Shown: piece by piece, positions 1 to 12,457 of the stretch | Position numbering within the stretch: the stretch's first letter is position 1 | Layout of the letters: each line of letters opens with the position of its first letter | NCBI GenBank assembly: GCA_019648995.1 | Contig: BLXT01007309.1 | Coordinates: forward strand, 4,661,646 to 4,685,867 | Source: Plakobranchus ocellatus | Lineage: Eukaryota > Mollusca > Gastropoda > Plakobranchidae | DNA length: 24,222 nt | Reading direction: 5' to 3' | Program-made: the position numbers and the translations under genes | The notes under the pieces: model-generated | The model's database searches: none | What the model saw: only the letters and a program-made list of their open reading frames with translations | Told to the model about the DNA's origin: nothing

Positions 1-49
1 AGGGAAGGGGCTCCCATCTAACCTGGATAAAATAAAAGATAGAGTCTAC

Positions 50-221
50 CTGTCCATGTTCCACCTTCTCCTCTTCTATGAGACGGTTTCGGCTTTTGGA
101 TTTTGTAGCCTCTTTAGGAGTTTGAAGGACTTCCTGCAACGAGACACTTCTCTTGGGATCTTTATGCCTTATTCCTCCAGTTCTTTTCAAGGGCCCTTTT
201 CCGTGAATTTCTGATTTAGCC
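50..221 (-). CDS. ABCC1: ABCC1-like exon: L1 linker, second part (residues 840-897)
   Basis: 172 nt; the first base completes Arg and the exon ends in phase 0 at VEHGQ. The strongly basic GGIRHKDPKRSVSLQE is followed by KSRNRLIEEEKVEHGQ. The final motif matches the ABCC linker end (human LMEADKAQTGQ before VKLSVYW), so the next exon left of the window should open TMD2. Arg/Lys-flanked serines in KRSVS are candidate phosphorylation sites (inference). Acceptor ACCACTGATAG, donor CAG|GTAGAC. Confidence 0.92.
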
Positions 222-2174
222 CTATCAGTGGTAAAAAATATTTATTACTGCATTGACAATGATACATACGGACAGAGAGACAGAAAAGAAGCTACCCTAT
301 ACTTCATAAACATCTTAAGAGTCTAAAGAAAGTCTCTATTATAACTGAAGAAAGAAAGGCCTCAGCCATGAAACAGAGGTTTGATAGTTATGGGTCTGAG
401 AATCTTTATAACAAAGGGCACTATTTTCAGAATTCAATATGATTTAATGAAGTTGATTTAAATGTTGATTTACCCCATCTGCCACTTAGCCAAGATCTCT
501 GGGGTTTAGCCACTTTCTCATACAATTTAAAGCTTTACTTTATTTGCTAAAATTCCTTATAATATATATATGATGTCTTAAAAATGAGCCTATACATTGC
601 TTCAGATATCAAGTTCAATTAAATCCCACCCTTTTTTGCCACATTTAGTTTTTCTTCTTTGTGGACATAAAATGGAAAAACAAGAAAATCCCATTGTAAA
701 CTATATTGCTCTCCTTGAAACAATCACTCTGCCCATTTGCAAAGAAATTCTTGACATCATCAACCTTCAACTTGTTATGTAAGCAGGGTCATCACGATGC
801 GAGTTGTATGAGTTAATTAGTCATATTGAAGTCACACCAGCCATTACTTGTATAAACAAACTATGGAAATGATAACTGCAGAGTAAGTATGATAACAATT
901 TAAGTGTATATTTCAAGCTGACATATTAATGGTAGGCGTATAAAACTTCTGAAGTCCCAATTCACAAAACAGACACTTCAGAGTTTTGAATCACCTGCCA
1001 CCAACATTAAATCTGGGATGGATATGACAGAGACAGACCACTTAAATAATCAATGATTGCTTTTTGAGCAATAATGCTCATATTCTGCAGTGGTCAGAAA
1101 GAAAACAGCTGAAATATTTAGTACCACTTGAATCTTTCCATTAAAAGTTTACAAGTCGAATTGAATCAACTTTACGGTAGCCCATGTGAAAAAACTCATT
1201 TTTTTTTTCTCCTCCCAGCAATTTTCCTTAACAGGGCAAAGAGTGCCAATAAGTTGCAGTGTTGAATAATAATGACATACTTGCATTTTTTTCTGCTTAT
1301 TTCACATCAAAGCTTCTTTTTGACAACCGCAGAGCATACACACTTAAAAGGTTATTCTCATTTTTAGTGCGCAACTATAGGTGAGCCACATGTGTCAAAT
1401 GAGATTTTGCACATCACTTTTTTTCCTACTTTTGTTTGTTCAGTCATCTCCTTTGCTACAATTTTACTAATTTATGCTAAGTGATATTTGTGAGACTTTT
1501 GTTGACTCCCTCTTGTCACGTATCCATTGAGATGAATTTTAGATTTTATAGACCTTAAAACAATCTTGGTTGAGTTATGCACTGTCTGTCATTCAAGTCA
1601 TATGAAGATCCAGTTATTTACTTTCATTTTGAACATATTAGGGATCCAATTTGATACATACAGTATCAGAGAGAAGGTGACTTTTTTTTTTCTAAATTGA
1701 CCAATTTAAAATTATTGAATTTATAAAAAAAAAAAAAAAAAATTGGCTATCATATTATCAGTTTCCACAGTGACAAAGCTTAGACTTAAAGGACAAAGCA
1801 GAGTTTAAAAAACAGCTTTGACTAACATTTTAAAAAAGTTATCTATGTGTCAAGTGTGTGCACAATATCTTTTTTTTCTTTTTCCGCACAAACTCTCACA
1901 GACCTGCCAACCCTAGATTGTACCTGAGAGTAATCCATATGCCTATTCAGAGTATTTTGAACTAGCTCTGGGTAATTCATGGGCTTTGATGGGGGAGCTA
2001 ATACAGCCCTCATAATTATCAAAACCATTTAAATATATAGGTATATTTTTTTTTTGTTCAATGTTCCATTATATCAGTAAGGACAAAATCCATGATATTT
2101 TGCAGAAGTTGCATTTAAATAATTCGTTAACTTGCTATTTCTAATATTTTAATTGAAACGAATGTTGTTTGTCA

Positions 2175-2252
2175 CCACATCAAAAGAGAGAGAAAGACAG
2201 AGAGAGAACAAGAGAAGGAGAGAAAAAAGCGAAACAGGGAGCAACACAGGAG

Positions 2253-2297
<45 letters not shown>

Positions 2298-2690
2298 GAG
2301 ACGGGGAGCAAGAGGGAGACGGCGAGAAAGAGAAAGGGGGGGAGGGGGGGGAAATGACAGTCATACAGACAGAATGAAAGAAAGAGATAGAGGGAGACAG
2401 AGAGAGAAAGGCAGTTAGACATAGAGAGAGAAAGGCAGTCTGACAGAAAGAGAGAGAGAAAGAGAGAGACAGAGAGAGTGAAAATAAGTCAGGCAGGGAG
2501 AGAGGGAGAAAGGGAAAGAAAGAGACAGAGCATAAGAAAACATTGGTGAAAAGTTAATGAAAAGAGACATTCATATTAATGCTAATAACTAACATTAAAA
2601 AAAGAAAAAAAGTTGTGTTTCATAAGCATGATAAAAGTGAATGGGGGAGAGAGAGAGAGTAAGAAAAAGAGAGAGAGAGAGCATAGTAAG
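2175..2690 (+). repeat. GA-rich composite repeat, copy 1
   Basis: Purine-rich on the plus strand. A pure (GA)18 run lies at 2258-2293; around it are imperfect GAGA blocks separated by GACAGTCATACAGACAGAAT and repeated GGCAGT modules. It is followed by the low-complexity unique stretch GCATAAGAAAACATTGG, TTAATGCTAATAACTAA-like sequence and GATAAAAGTGA before a second GA block at 2646-2682. The same order of modules recurs at 23760-24222, so this looks like an interspersed family rather than a simple microsatellite. The 71-80 residue open frames here are repeat artefacts. Confidence 0.75.
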
Positions 2691-3181
2691 GTTGGTAGAT
2701 TTTAATGCAATGTTTAACATACCAGTATGTAGACCTATAAAAAAAAGGATTTTTAAAAGCTAAGTGTCAATTGGCATCATAAAATTTTATGCATTTTGCT
2801 TTTTTTGCAAAGTACATTGTAAACATCGATCGTGCTCTGTGTGAGTCTTTCATTTTCACTTACAAAGAACAATATAACTGTTGAGCATCATTCCCCAGGT
2901 GGTAAACGCCTTTGAAAGCTATGAAGATTTTCTAAAAGCCTTGAAAGAGTTTGAAGAATTATTGTGTAATGCCCTTCGCTCTAAAAACTTCAGAAAAAGC
3001 GGACACAACAGATAAAAGAAAAAAAAATAAAAGTGCCACCATCGTTTCCCCTCAAGAGGCAAGGTTCTGTGAGTCAGACAAAGAAAAGAAAGAGTGGGGA
3101 GGAAACCCATGTTGTGCAGTCAGCAAAGTTGAATGTTTCAGTACTACCTTACAATGACTAGATGCAAGGTCTTATCTATAT

Positions 3182-3325
3182 TTAGAACTGATCTAGAGGT
3201 AGATGTAAGCACAATGAGGGTAGACTTCTAGAGGCTAGATTCTAGTCTCCTGATTCTAGACCTAGAACTAGATCCAGATCTAGTCTATAGATCTATTTAT
3301 TTTGAAATTCATATCTAGATCTAGT
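3182..3325. repeat. TAGATCTA palindrome cluster
   Basis: About 145 bases built largely of overlapping variants of CTAGATCTAG, including CTAGAACTAGATCCAGATCT and ATATCTAGATCTAG. The unit is its own reverse complement, so no strand can be assigned. Similar short clusters occur at 5281-5290, 5344-5354, 5424-5445, 5513-5547, 5626-5638 and 23652-23680. Confidence 0.7.
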
Positions 3326-3618
3326 TTGGACGTTGGACACAGCCTATGTGAATAGCTGGTATCAACATTAATTCGCTGTGCTCACTTCGATGGCAAACTT
3401 TGTTCAGTGCTTTTATGATGCGAATTGAAAAAAGGCAATGGAAATTGTCTTTTACAATGTAAATTAATGCTTCCTTTTAAAATTGGAGCCAGGCATGTTG
3501 CTGGTATTATGGAAAGTACAGTTTGTATCACCATAATTTAACTGTTTAATCCCATTACTAGTATTAAAAGCATGCATAGTCGGCACCTCAAGTTTCTATG
3601 ACAATAGATCTAAGGCCC

Positions 3619-3868
3619 ACTAGAGGATTGGAGAACAACTCTGATTTCTTTGATCTTTTGCCGACATGGCGGGCTTACTACACTAGGCCTAGTACTGGAT
3701 ATGCAATATATTACCATAGCTTACTTGTTTGCCTATCAATGGAAATTTTTTTTAATTTGCTGTTCAGAGCGGGAATAAAAGGCGCTTTTTGTTTTTCTTC
3801 AAACATTGGCTTAGGATTGGGCATTAGAGTTACATCAAATTGCATTAAAAAAAAAAAAAAACTAGAGG
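3619..3868 (+). mobile_element. Possible poly(A)-tailed retroposed insertion
   Basis: The 8-base word ACTAGAGG occurs at 3619-3626 and again at 3861-3868, directly after an A run of about 15 bases (3846-3860). A direct repeat after a poly(A) tract is what LINE-mediated retroposition leaves. The interior (about 234 bases) is richer in CpG than the surroundings (around TTTGCCGACATGGCGGG) and has AATAAA at 3774. CTAGAGG words are common nearby because of the TAGATCTA repeats, so the direct repeat may be coincidental. Confidence 0.35.
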
Positions 3869-4250
3869 TCACAAAGCGGTTTTAATGATATTTTGGGACA
3901 GACGCTTTATCTAATTGTGGGAGACTTGGAAGACCTCTGATTCAAGACTATTAAAAACTACCCAAGCCTACGTGGCTGATACGACTATTTACAAAAAACA
4001 TGGCAATGAGGTTTTGATCAATACAGCGTTTTTTGTATATTGTAAAAATAAAGAAAATCGCAGGAAATGGAAGATAGATTCAGGAGATTTGTCAGGCTTA
4101 GCCCCACTCAACTTAATTTTTTTGGTGCTGAGCATAAGGTGTAAATTTGTCCCCATCGGCCTAATAAATTATACCTAACGTAAAATGTTGGAGGTCTGCT
4201 CTCACCCCCCCCTCCCAAAAAAAAAACAAAAAATTGAAGACAAGACAAAC

Positions 4251-4329
4251 CTTCTCAGTATTACAATCTGCTCTTCATCCGATGTGACGCTATCCACATG
4301 TTGTCTGATTTCATCTTGCATTCTCTGTA
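4251..4329 (-). CDS. ABCC1: ABCC1-like exon: L1 linker, first part (residues 814-839)
   Basis: 79 nt; two bases complete a Val codon and AG of an Arg codon is left at the end. QRMQDEIRQHVDSVTSDEEQ then IVILR is hydrophilic and charged, as in the poorly conserved linker between NBD1 and TMD2. There is no strong homology, so the call rests on phase closure with both neighbours, a T-rich tract before AAAG, a GTTTGT donor and coding-like composition. It could be alternatively spliced. Introns of 2.4 and 4.0 kb flank it. Confidence 0.75.
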
Positions 4330-5280
4330 CTTTATAAAAAAATCAAAATACATTGCTAGAGAAAACATGAAAACATGTCGTAGAGGTATTTAAAAAAGAT
4401 GGGCCTCAGACTTCAATGGGTGAGCTCTATTTCACAAGCAAATGAAACACCAGCCATGAGTTCATCAGCAATGAGCAATTTATATTGCAATGGTAGACAA
4501 ATATTACCAGAACAGGCAAATGTTTAGTTTTGCATTTCAAGGACTGGAGCAGGTGTTTTCTAGTTCAGTTCATTTAAGTCAATAATAAAGCAGAGTGTGC
4601 ATGACAGAAAATTGATCTACGAAGAAAAAATAGATGTGTTCTAGTCTTTAAAATGTCTCTTTCTTTCTTTTGACCATGGTAAAGCTCACAGATAGAAGTT
4701 TCTGGTTGTATCAGTGATTTAAAATGTTCAAATTATGACTTCTGTCTTGTTCAGACTGGTCCTCAGACCACTTCTGTAGCATGCAAAATGTAAGATTAAT
4801 TCTACTATCATCCTTGCAGCCATATATTTTTTACTCAACATAAATCATCTCAAATCTTCACTTGCATCATTTGCATCAACCTTACCAAATTTTAATGAAC
4901 ATCATTATACTGGAACTCAGTAAAAATGTATCCATATGTTTTATCCAAAGACTACTACAGGAAAGGAAATGCATCAGTCAGTTTCAGAGCCTGCTAGCAA
5001 AGGCCAAGCCTGTGCCGTGTTGTATGTGGTTCATCCCATTGTTTACAGACAAAAAGGCGGCTTGTTCAATTTTTCTCTTGGAGTGTTATAGCGTTTTGTG
5101 TTTTTAAAACCTATACTTATGCATTAATTATTTTTTTACCATATCCTTATACGTGCAGTATTAACTTACTTAGTATTTATACTTGCTTTATTTGTGAAAG
5201 AACCTGCATCTATTGATACTTGAAAGACTTGTATCGTTAGTTAAACTTCACTTTACAAAAAGGGGAAGAATGAAACAGCG

Positions 5281-5638
5281 CCTAGATCTACAGACTACAA
5301 ACTCACAGACAGTGGAATGAAGATTGTATTCAGTTTATTTGACCAGATCTAGAGTCTATCTATGACTTAATTAAACTTAGCAGTTTGTTGATAGTAATGG
5401 TGTGTTCCTTCTCTGCTGCAAGGCCTAGATCTAGTCTAGATCTAGCTCTACTAACAATGAACATGATCAACTTCAAGTTTTAAAAAAAAAGAAAAATGTC
5501 TTATAAAGATAACATCTAGATTTAGATCTAGACCTCTAGAGTAGTAGAAGAGAGGTAGTCTTGTTTTGATTTCTAAACCATCACCATTATCATTATAATC
5601 ATCATCATCACCGCCACACCCAAATTAGATCTAGATAT
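5281..5638. repeat. Scattered TAGATCTA palindromes
   Basis: Five separate islands in about 360 bases: CCTAGATCTA at 5281, CAGATCTAGAG at 5344, CCTAGATCTAGTCTAGATCT at 5424-5443, ATCTAGATTTAGATCTAGAC at 5515-5534, and TTAGATCTAGATA near 5626. The spacers are unrelated, which suggests a short self-complementary unit that spreads rather than a simple tandem array. Confidence 0.65.
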
Positions 5639-5850
5639 AACTCTCTACACTGCAAATTATCATCATCACGTGTGTTGTGTTTGTTTTAACCAAAAAGTTT
5701 CTTCATGCAGTTTAATTAGATCCAAGTTTTGACATTTGATGCAGATTATTAACTTTCATTATCATGGGGAGAAAGGGCTCTGTTAACGGATGTAAAACTA
5801 GTTATGACAGTCAAAAAAGTCCCCAAAAAAGTTATACGTATTTAGCTTTC

Positions 5851-6009
5851 CTATCTATCTATATGTCTGTCCGTCTGTCTGTCTGTCTGTCTATCTCTCT
5901 TACTCTACCCCATACTCCCTCTATCTGTCTTTCTCCCTTTTACTCTCTCTATGTCACTCACTCTCTCCATCTCCCACATACTCTCTCACACTGGTACACA
6001 CACACACAC
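5851..6009 (+). repeat. (TCTA/TCTG)n plus CT-rich and (AC)n microsatellite
   Basis: Imperfect TCTA/TCTG tetranucleotides at 5851-5894 grade into CTCTCT-rich sequence up to about 5990 and a short (AC)7 run at 5996-6009. This is the only sizeable block in the window that is pyrimidine-rich on the plus strand. The 89-codon open frame over it is a repeat artefact. Confidence 0.8.
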
Positions 6010-6139
6010 TCAGAATTTCTCACTTCTGTCTAATCATTAGGGATGTTTTTTATTGTCACTTTTCGTTTTAAATTGACTGCTTGCAGTCAATCCCTTTTGT
6101 TATGAGTTCACTTTAAATAGTTGCTCTGTAGTTACAAGG

Positions 6140-6547
6140 TTGAAAAAAATGCGATGGGAATATTTTTATTATGTTGTTTACACAACAATTTCACTTACTT
6201 TAAAAACTATCTTTGCAATTGGTATGCCTACTATTGCCAGTATGGCCTTCATTATGTACTTCATAAGGCTGGAAAACTACCGGCTTACTAATTTTTTAAC
6301 TTGTAGATCACAATTTTATTCTTGTGGAACCAGTACTGTCCCATAATAGGTGTATTTTAATGAAAATAACAGGGGCACAGTCAAGAAAAAATGGTCTTCG
6401 CTAGCCAAGGCTGAACATAGACCATGCATGTCTTTTCTTATAGTAGTCCTTTGTTTTGGCCATTTCTATGGTATTGTGCCTTATGCTGACATTTTCTTAA
6501 GTTCTGTAGCAATGTCTGGAATATTGTCCACAGCTGTGGTTCTTTAA
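6140..6547 (+). pseudogene. Unidentified open frame with two adjacent stops, possible membrane-protein relic
   Basis: One plus-strand frame stays open for 68 codons, hits adjacent TAA TAG at 6344-6349, then stays open for another 65 codons to TAA at 6545-6547. The translation is hydrophobic with three membrane-like segments, for example IFAIGMPTIASMAFIMYF in the first half, and FLIVVLCFGHFYGIV and IFLSSVAMSGILSTAVVL in the second. It contains normal-looking polar stretches (KKKWSSLAKAEHRP). I do not recognise the family. It lies antisense in an intron of the ABCC gene with no splice sites or poly(A) tail that I could assign. Chance in T-rich sequence is the alternative. Confidence 0.25.
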
Positions 6548-6750
6548 GCACATTTTCTTTTTCTTTTTCACCTCTTTAGTTTAAGCAAGGCAATTATGGC
6601 AACATTTTAAATTACATATTTATCATGTTACCTTCTTTTTTTTTCAAAAGGAGAAAAAGTTTGCAGTGAAAACAAATTCTAAATTACAATGCTATGTTTC
6701 AATCTTTGCACATACTGCAATCTGAGCAAGAGCAATTTATAGTAAACTAC

Positions 6751-6937
6751 CTTCAGGATCTTCAACCTCATCATCAGCATGCTCGAGCAAGTATGTGCGG
6801 ACAAACTGCGCAAAGGGTCCATCATGAGTCATCAACTCTTGATAACTGCCAGCCTCCGTTATCCTTCCTTGATCCATCACAATGATGGCATCAACTAGAG
6901 GGAGCCAGTGGACGCCATGAGTCACCATCACCCTGGT
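6751..6937 (-). CDS. ABCC1: ABCC1-like exon: NBD1 H-loop and C-terminus (residues 752-813)
   Basis: 187 nt, phase 0 in, one base out. TRVMVTHGVHWLPLVDAIIV carries the H-loop His758. MDQGRITEAGSYQELMTHDG and PFAQFVRTYLLEH follow the human [28 protein letters not shown]. It ends in the acidic tract DDEVEDPE that starts the L1 linker. Acceptor TTTCCCCACAG is strong; the donor GAAG|GTAGTT is weak, so readthrough or alternative use is conceivable. Confidence 0.96.
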
Positions 6938-7799
<862 letters not shown>

Positions 7800-8397
7800 T
7801 TAAATATCACTTTTATCTCAAGATGGTGTTGTTTTCTGGCAAAATACAATTCAAGTTATTCTTTTAGTACACACACTAACAAAGCCATTGAATTAGTGAT
7901 TTAAGACTAAGTTAGGGATTTCAAATGTGCAAGATCACACATTACTATGAAACAATGCTAATATTAAACAGCAATTGCCAAAACCTAGCCTGCAAAATTG
8001 GTTTCACTTTTCCCTGGTATGCTTTGAAAAAAAAAAAAAAGCTGCCAATGACATAATGGAAAAAGTAAAATCAGTACCAGTGAGGTGTAATTCATGTTAA
8101 ACTACATTTAGCAATAGATGCTGGTGAAAAATGGTGGTCTATGTCTCTTCATTTTGTGGTGAATGAGCTTAATGTCCTGATGGGTGACCACTTTAATAAT
8201 TTTGTCATCAAAGTTATGCTTGAAAGGTTTTGATTCATTCACATCGCAAGAATGAATCGAAAACTGATTTTAAAAAAATAAAGCATTACCTTTTATGCCA
8301 TTACGATCATGAACTAACATTTATGCATTGATAAGTTTAATTTTTACACATGGCTAAAAAAATAGAAATCTTTTGAACATACCAAAATGCCTAAAGA

Positions 8398-8756
8398 ATT
8401 AAATTAGAGAGAGAAGAGGAAACAAAAGAGAGCGATAAAAAAAAAAAAGGAGAATGGCACGAGCAGGGAAGAATGAAATGGACCAAAAGATAGAGAAAGG
8501 AAATAAGAAATGGGAAGGGAAAAAAGCATGAAGATTGAATAGAGGGGTTTCAAAGTCAATTTTCAAGAGTTGGGATAGAGACGAGAGAAAAAAAATATAT
8601 AACTTAAGAGACAAAGAATGGTAAATTGTTAAGGAAGAAAAAAACAAGTAAAAAAAAAAGAAATGGAAAAAAATGATAAACAGAAGGAGATAGAAGAAAC
8701 ACACAGCAGAGGGAGGTAGATGTGTCAAGACTGAGAAGGATGGAGCTTCTTTTTTG
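8398..8756 (+). repeat. Imperfect purine-rich tract
   Basis: About 350 bases, mostly A and G on the plus strand, built from GAGA, GAAA and AAAAAA words without a clear period. It abuts the upstream edge of the LINE relic. The 109-codon minus-strand open frame across it is rich in Phe, Leu and Ser and is a composition artefact. Confidence 0.6.
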
Positions 8757-8758
8757 AC

Positions 8759-9552
8759 TAAAGGGATTGGCTACCCTCAAATCTCAGGTATGCAGATGAT
8801 GCAGTTTTCATAGCAAAAACTGGTGAACAACTCCAAAATCTTTTTGATACTGCAGTTTTAGAAAGTGAAAGAATGGGCCTGCCTTTGAATGAAAAGAAAA
8901 TGGAATGGATGGTCATCTCAAAGAAATCCTCTAACCCCAAATGCAGCCTCGTTAGCAAAGGTGAAAAAAATCAAACAAGTTACAGAATTCAAATACCTAG
9001 GTTACCTGATAACACCAGATAGTTGATGCACAAGTGAAATAAGTAAAAGAATAGCCATGACCAAAGATACACTGCAAAAAATTAAACCAATGCTGGCAAA
9101 CAGAAACATAAGTATGAAAACTAAAATGAGAGTAATGAAATCACATGCATGATCAGTACTTTTGTACGGTAGTGAGTTTTGGACAATAAACAAGGAAACA
9201 GAGAGAAAACTAGATGCAGTAGAAATGTGGTTTATCAGAAAAATGTTGAGGTAAAAAAGTAAAAAAAAAAGTCCAATCAAAGAGACTAATCTTGAGTGAT
9301 CCTAATTAAGACCATAAGACAGAGGCAACTGCAGTTTTCAGGTCATAGCTGGAGACAAAGGGTTTAGAACACCCTGCAATCACTGGAAAGAATGAAGGCA
9401 AACGGATTTGGTAGACAGAGAATAACTTTATTGAAAGTCTTAGGTCATGGGCAATAGGTATGGGTAGCGACAACAACTTCATGAGATTAACTGAGAATAG
9501 GTTAGAATGGAGAAACATGATCGCCAATGTCTGCACCAGACAAGGCACCTAA
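8759..9552 (+). mobile_element. Decayed non-LTR retrotransposon (LINE) reverse-transcriptase fragment
   Basis: Translation of the plus strand gives SNLRYADDAVFIAKTGEQLQ, in which YADD (8789-8800) is the catalytic reverse-transcriptase box. It is followed by SERMGLPLNEKKMEWMVISK, then after a frameshift near 8970 by QVTEFKYLGYLIT and LLYGSEFWTI, and near the end by NRLEWRNMIANVC with a stop at 9550-9552. These are standard downstream landmarks of LINE ORFs from molluscs and other invertebrates. At least one frameshift and several in-frame stops (for example near 9022, 9149 and 9252) show it is dead. The upstream endonuclease and most of the RT are missing, so it is 5'-truncated. It lies antisense to the host gene. 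Confidence 0.88.
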
Positions 9553-9928
9553 AGAAGGCCCTCAAATCCAGGGAGGCAGAAAGCCTCTGAGGTGTTCAGA
9601 CACTCCATATAGGACTCAAATAGATTTCAAGTCTTCAGATAGCAACCATTTTTTCTGAGATTATATCTTAAATGTTTCATTATTTTGTGCAGATTAATCA
9701 GTGGACACACTTATAGAACATCCAGATGAATCGTGAGGTTTATACAACAGTTAAACTAAAAGAAGACATCATTTATGTAAACTTTTGATGTGATCCTCTG
9801 ACCTGAGCTCCAGTTTCACGCATAGAATGACTGTTCATTAGACCACAAGGTCTTTTCAGCTATTCTTATCATTCATTCCAACAATTATTGAGGTGCTTGT
9901 GAAAAGGGTCTGTGGTTGATCTGAACTA

Positions 9929-11922
<1,994 letters not shown>

Positions 11923-11989
11923 TTTTGCAGCGTTGGCGCCATAGTCCTATCCCATGTATATGTTGAATTCCTCATTTGGATTGGAAATT
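11923..11989 (-). CDS. ABCC1: ABCC1-like micro-exon: NBD1 A-loop (residues 572-593)
   Basis: 67 nt with partial codons at both ends: it completes a Glu codon from the previous exon and leaves AA of an Asn codon. Found by searching the intron for the expected N-terminal NBD1 strand. FPIQMRNSTYTWDRT with APTLQ aligns with human SITVRNATFTWARS with PPTLN. Trp584 is the expected A-loop aromatic that stacks on the adenine of ATP. Acceptor ACGTTTCAG, donor AAAA|GTAAGA. Both phases fit the neighbours exactly. Confidence 0.93.
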
Positions 11990-12375
11990 CTGAAACGTGG
12001 AATTGCTAAGATGTTTTCAAACGAGCTTAAGCTCACATTCAAAAAAAGAGTGATTAAAAAGACAGCAATACATATTGCAGCAACTAACCTAAAGTATCAA
12101 ATAGACAAAGAAAAGAGTTAGGTCCAGTCAAATTATTAATATTGGAATATGAAGGCTCAACTAAGCTACGTCCACTATTTCTTTTTCCACTTTGAATAAA
12201 AAACAGTATGGATGACTGATTGATCATTCTATTGAAGTTTCAGAAGATAAATGCAATAAGAGAGAAATTCCTTTTTTTTATCCTCAATGATTAGTTTAAA
12301 GGCTTATATTATTTTACAGTATCAATATTAAATAAAGCAGTCATTAAAATGTATTTTTCAAAACAGAAATTTTAC
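11990..12375 (-). other. Intron, 386 nt
   Basis: AT-rich intron upstream of the 67-nt A-loop exon. No repeat or coding content recognised. Confidence 0.85.
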
Positions 12376-12457
12376 CATTTGAACTGATACCAGTGTCTTT
12401 ATCATCCAACTCTTCGCCTGATAAATAATCCTGCAACCTTGTTAAGGAAACTTGGAC
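12376..12457 (-). CDS. ABCC1: ABCC1-like exon: TMD1-NBD1 connector (residues 545-571)
   Basis: 82 nt, phase 0 in, one base out. VQVSLTRLQDYLSGEELDD aligns with human [20 protein letters not shown], the amphipathic connector leaving TMD1. An acidic, poorly conserved stretch (DKDTGISSN) precedes NBD1. Acceptor GCATTTCAG, donor AATG|GTAAAA. The exon is small enough to be missed by ORF-length methods; homology and phase closure support it. Confidence 0.93.

Larger units (their letters stand above)
222..4250 (-). other. Intron, 4029 nt, repeat-rich
   Basis: Longest complete intron in the window, between the two L1-linker exons. It holds a GA-rich composite repeat (about 2175-2690), an 18-base A run (1725-1742), a TAGATCTA cluster (3182-3325) and a possible poly(A)-tailed insertion (3619-3868). 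The stretch 222-2170 is plain AT-rich sequence in which I recognise no gene. The plus-strand frames 3598-3885 and 3915-4178 are open but have no recognisable protein content. Confidence 0.85.
4330..6750 (-). other. Intron, 2421 nt
   Basis: Between the NBD1 C-terminal exon and the first linker exon. It contains five TAGATCTA islands (5281-5638), an A/T-rich stretch with CAT triplets (5580-5612), a tetranucleotide and CT-rich microsatellite (5851-5990), a short AC run (5996-6009), and an unexplained plus-strand open frame (6140-6547). I recognise nothing in 4330-5275. Confidence 0.85.

Noticed and set aside
2149..2422. Four overlapping open frames of Arg-Glu or Leu-Ser repeats
   Set aside because: All are translations of the GA microsatellite and its complement.
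4862..5107. 81-codon plus-strand open frame with several Cys residues
   Set aside because: No recognisable domain, no splice context and located in an intron of the opposite-strand gene; length is within chance for a search of this size.
5580..5612. CAT-rich stretch as the tail of a second minus-strand LINE insertion
   Set aside because: No LINE C-terminal peptide next to it and no flanking direct repeat; treated as low-complexity sequence.
8399..8728. 109-codon minus-strand open frame with many Phe residues
   Set aside because: Composition artefact of the purine-rich plus strand; no splice signals or homology.
8774..9568. CCCTCAAATC at 8774 and 9559 as a target-site duplication of the LINE relic
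   Set aside because: The left copy overlaps codons of the SNLRYADD motif, so it lies inside the element; the match is probably chance.
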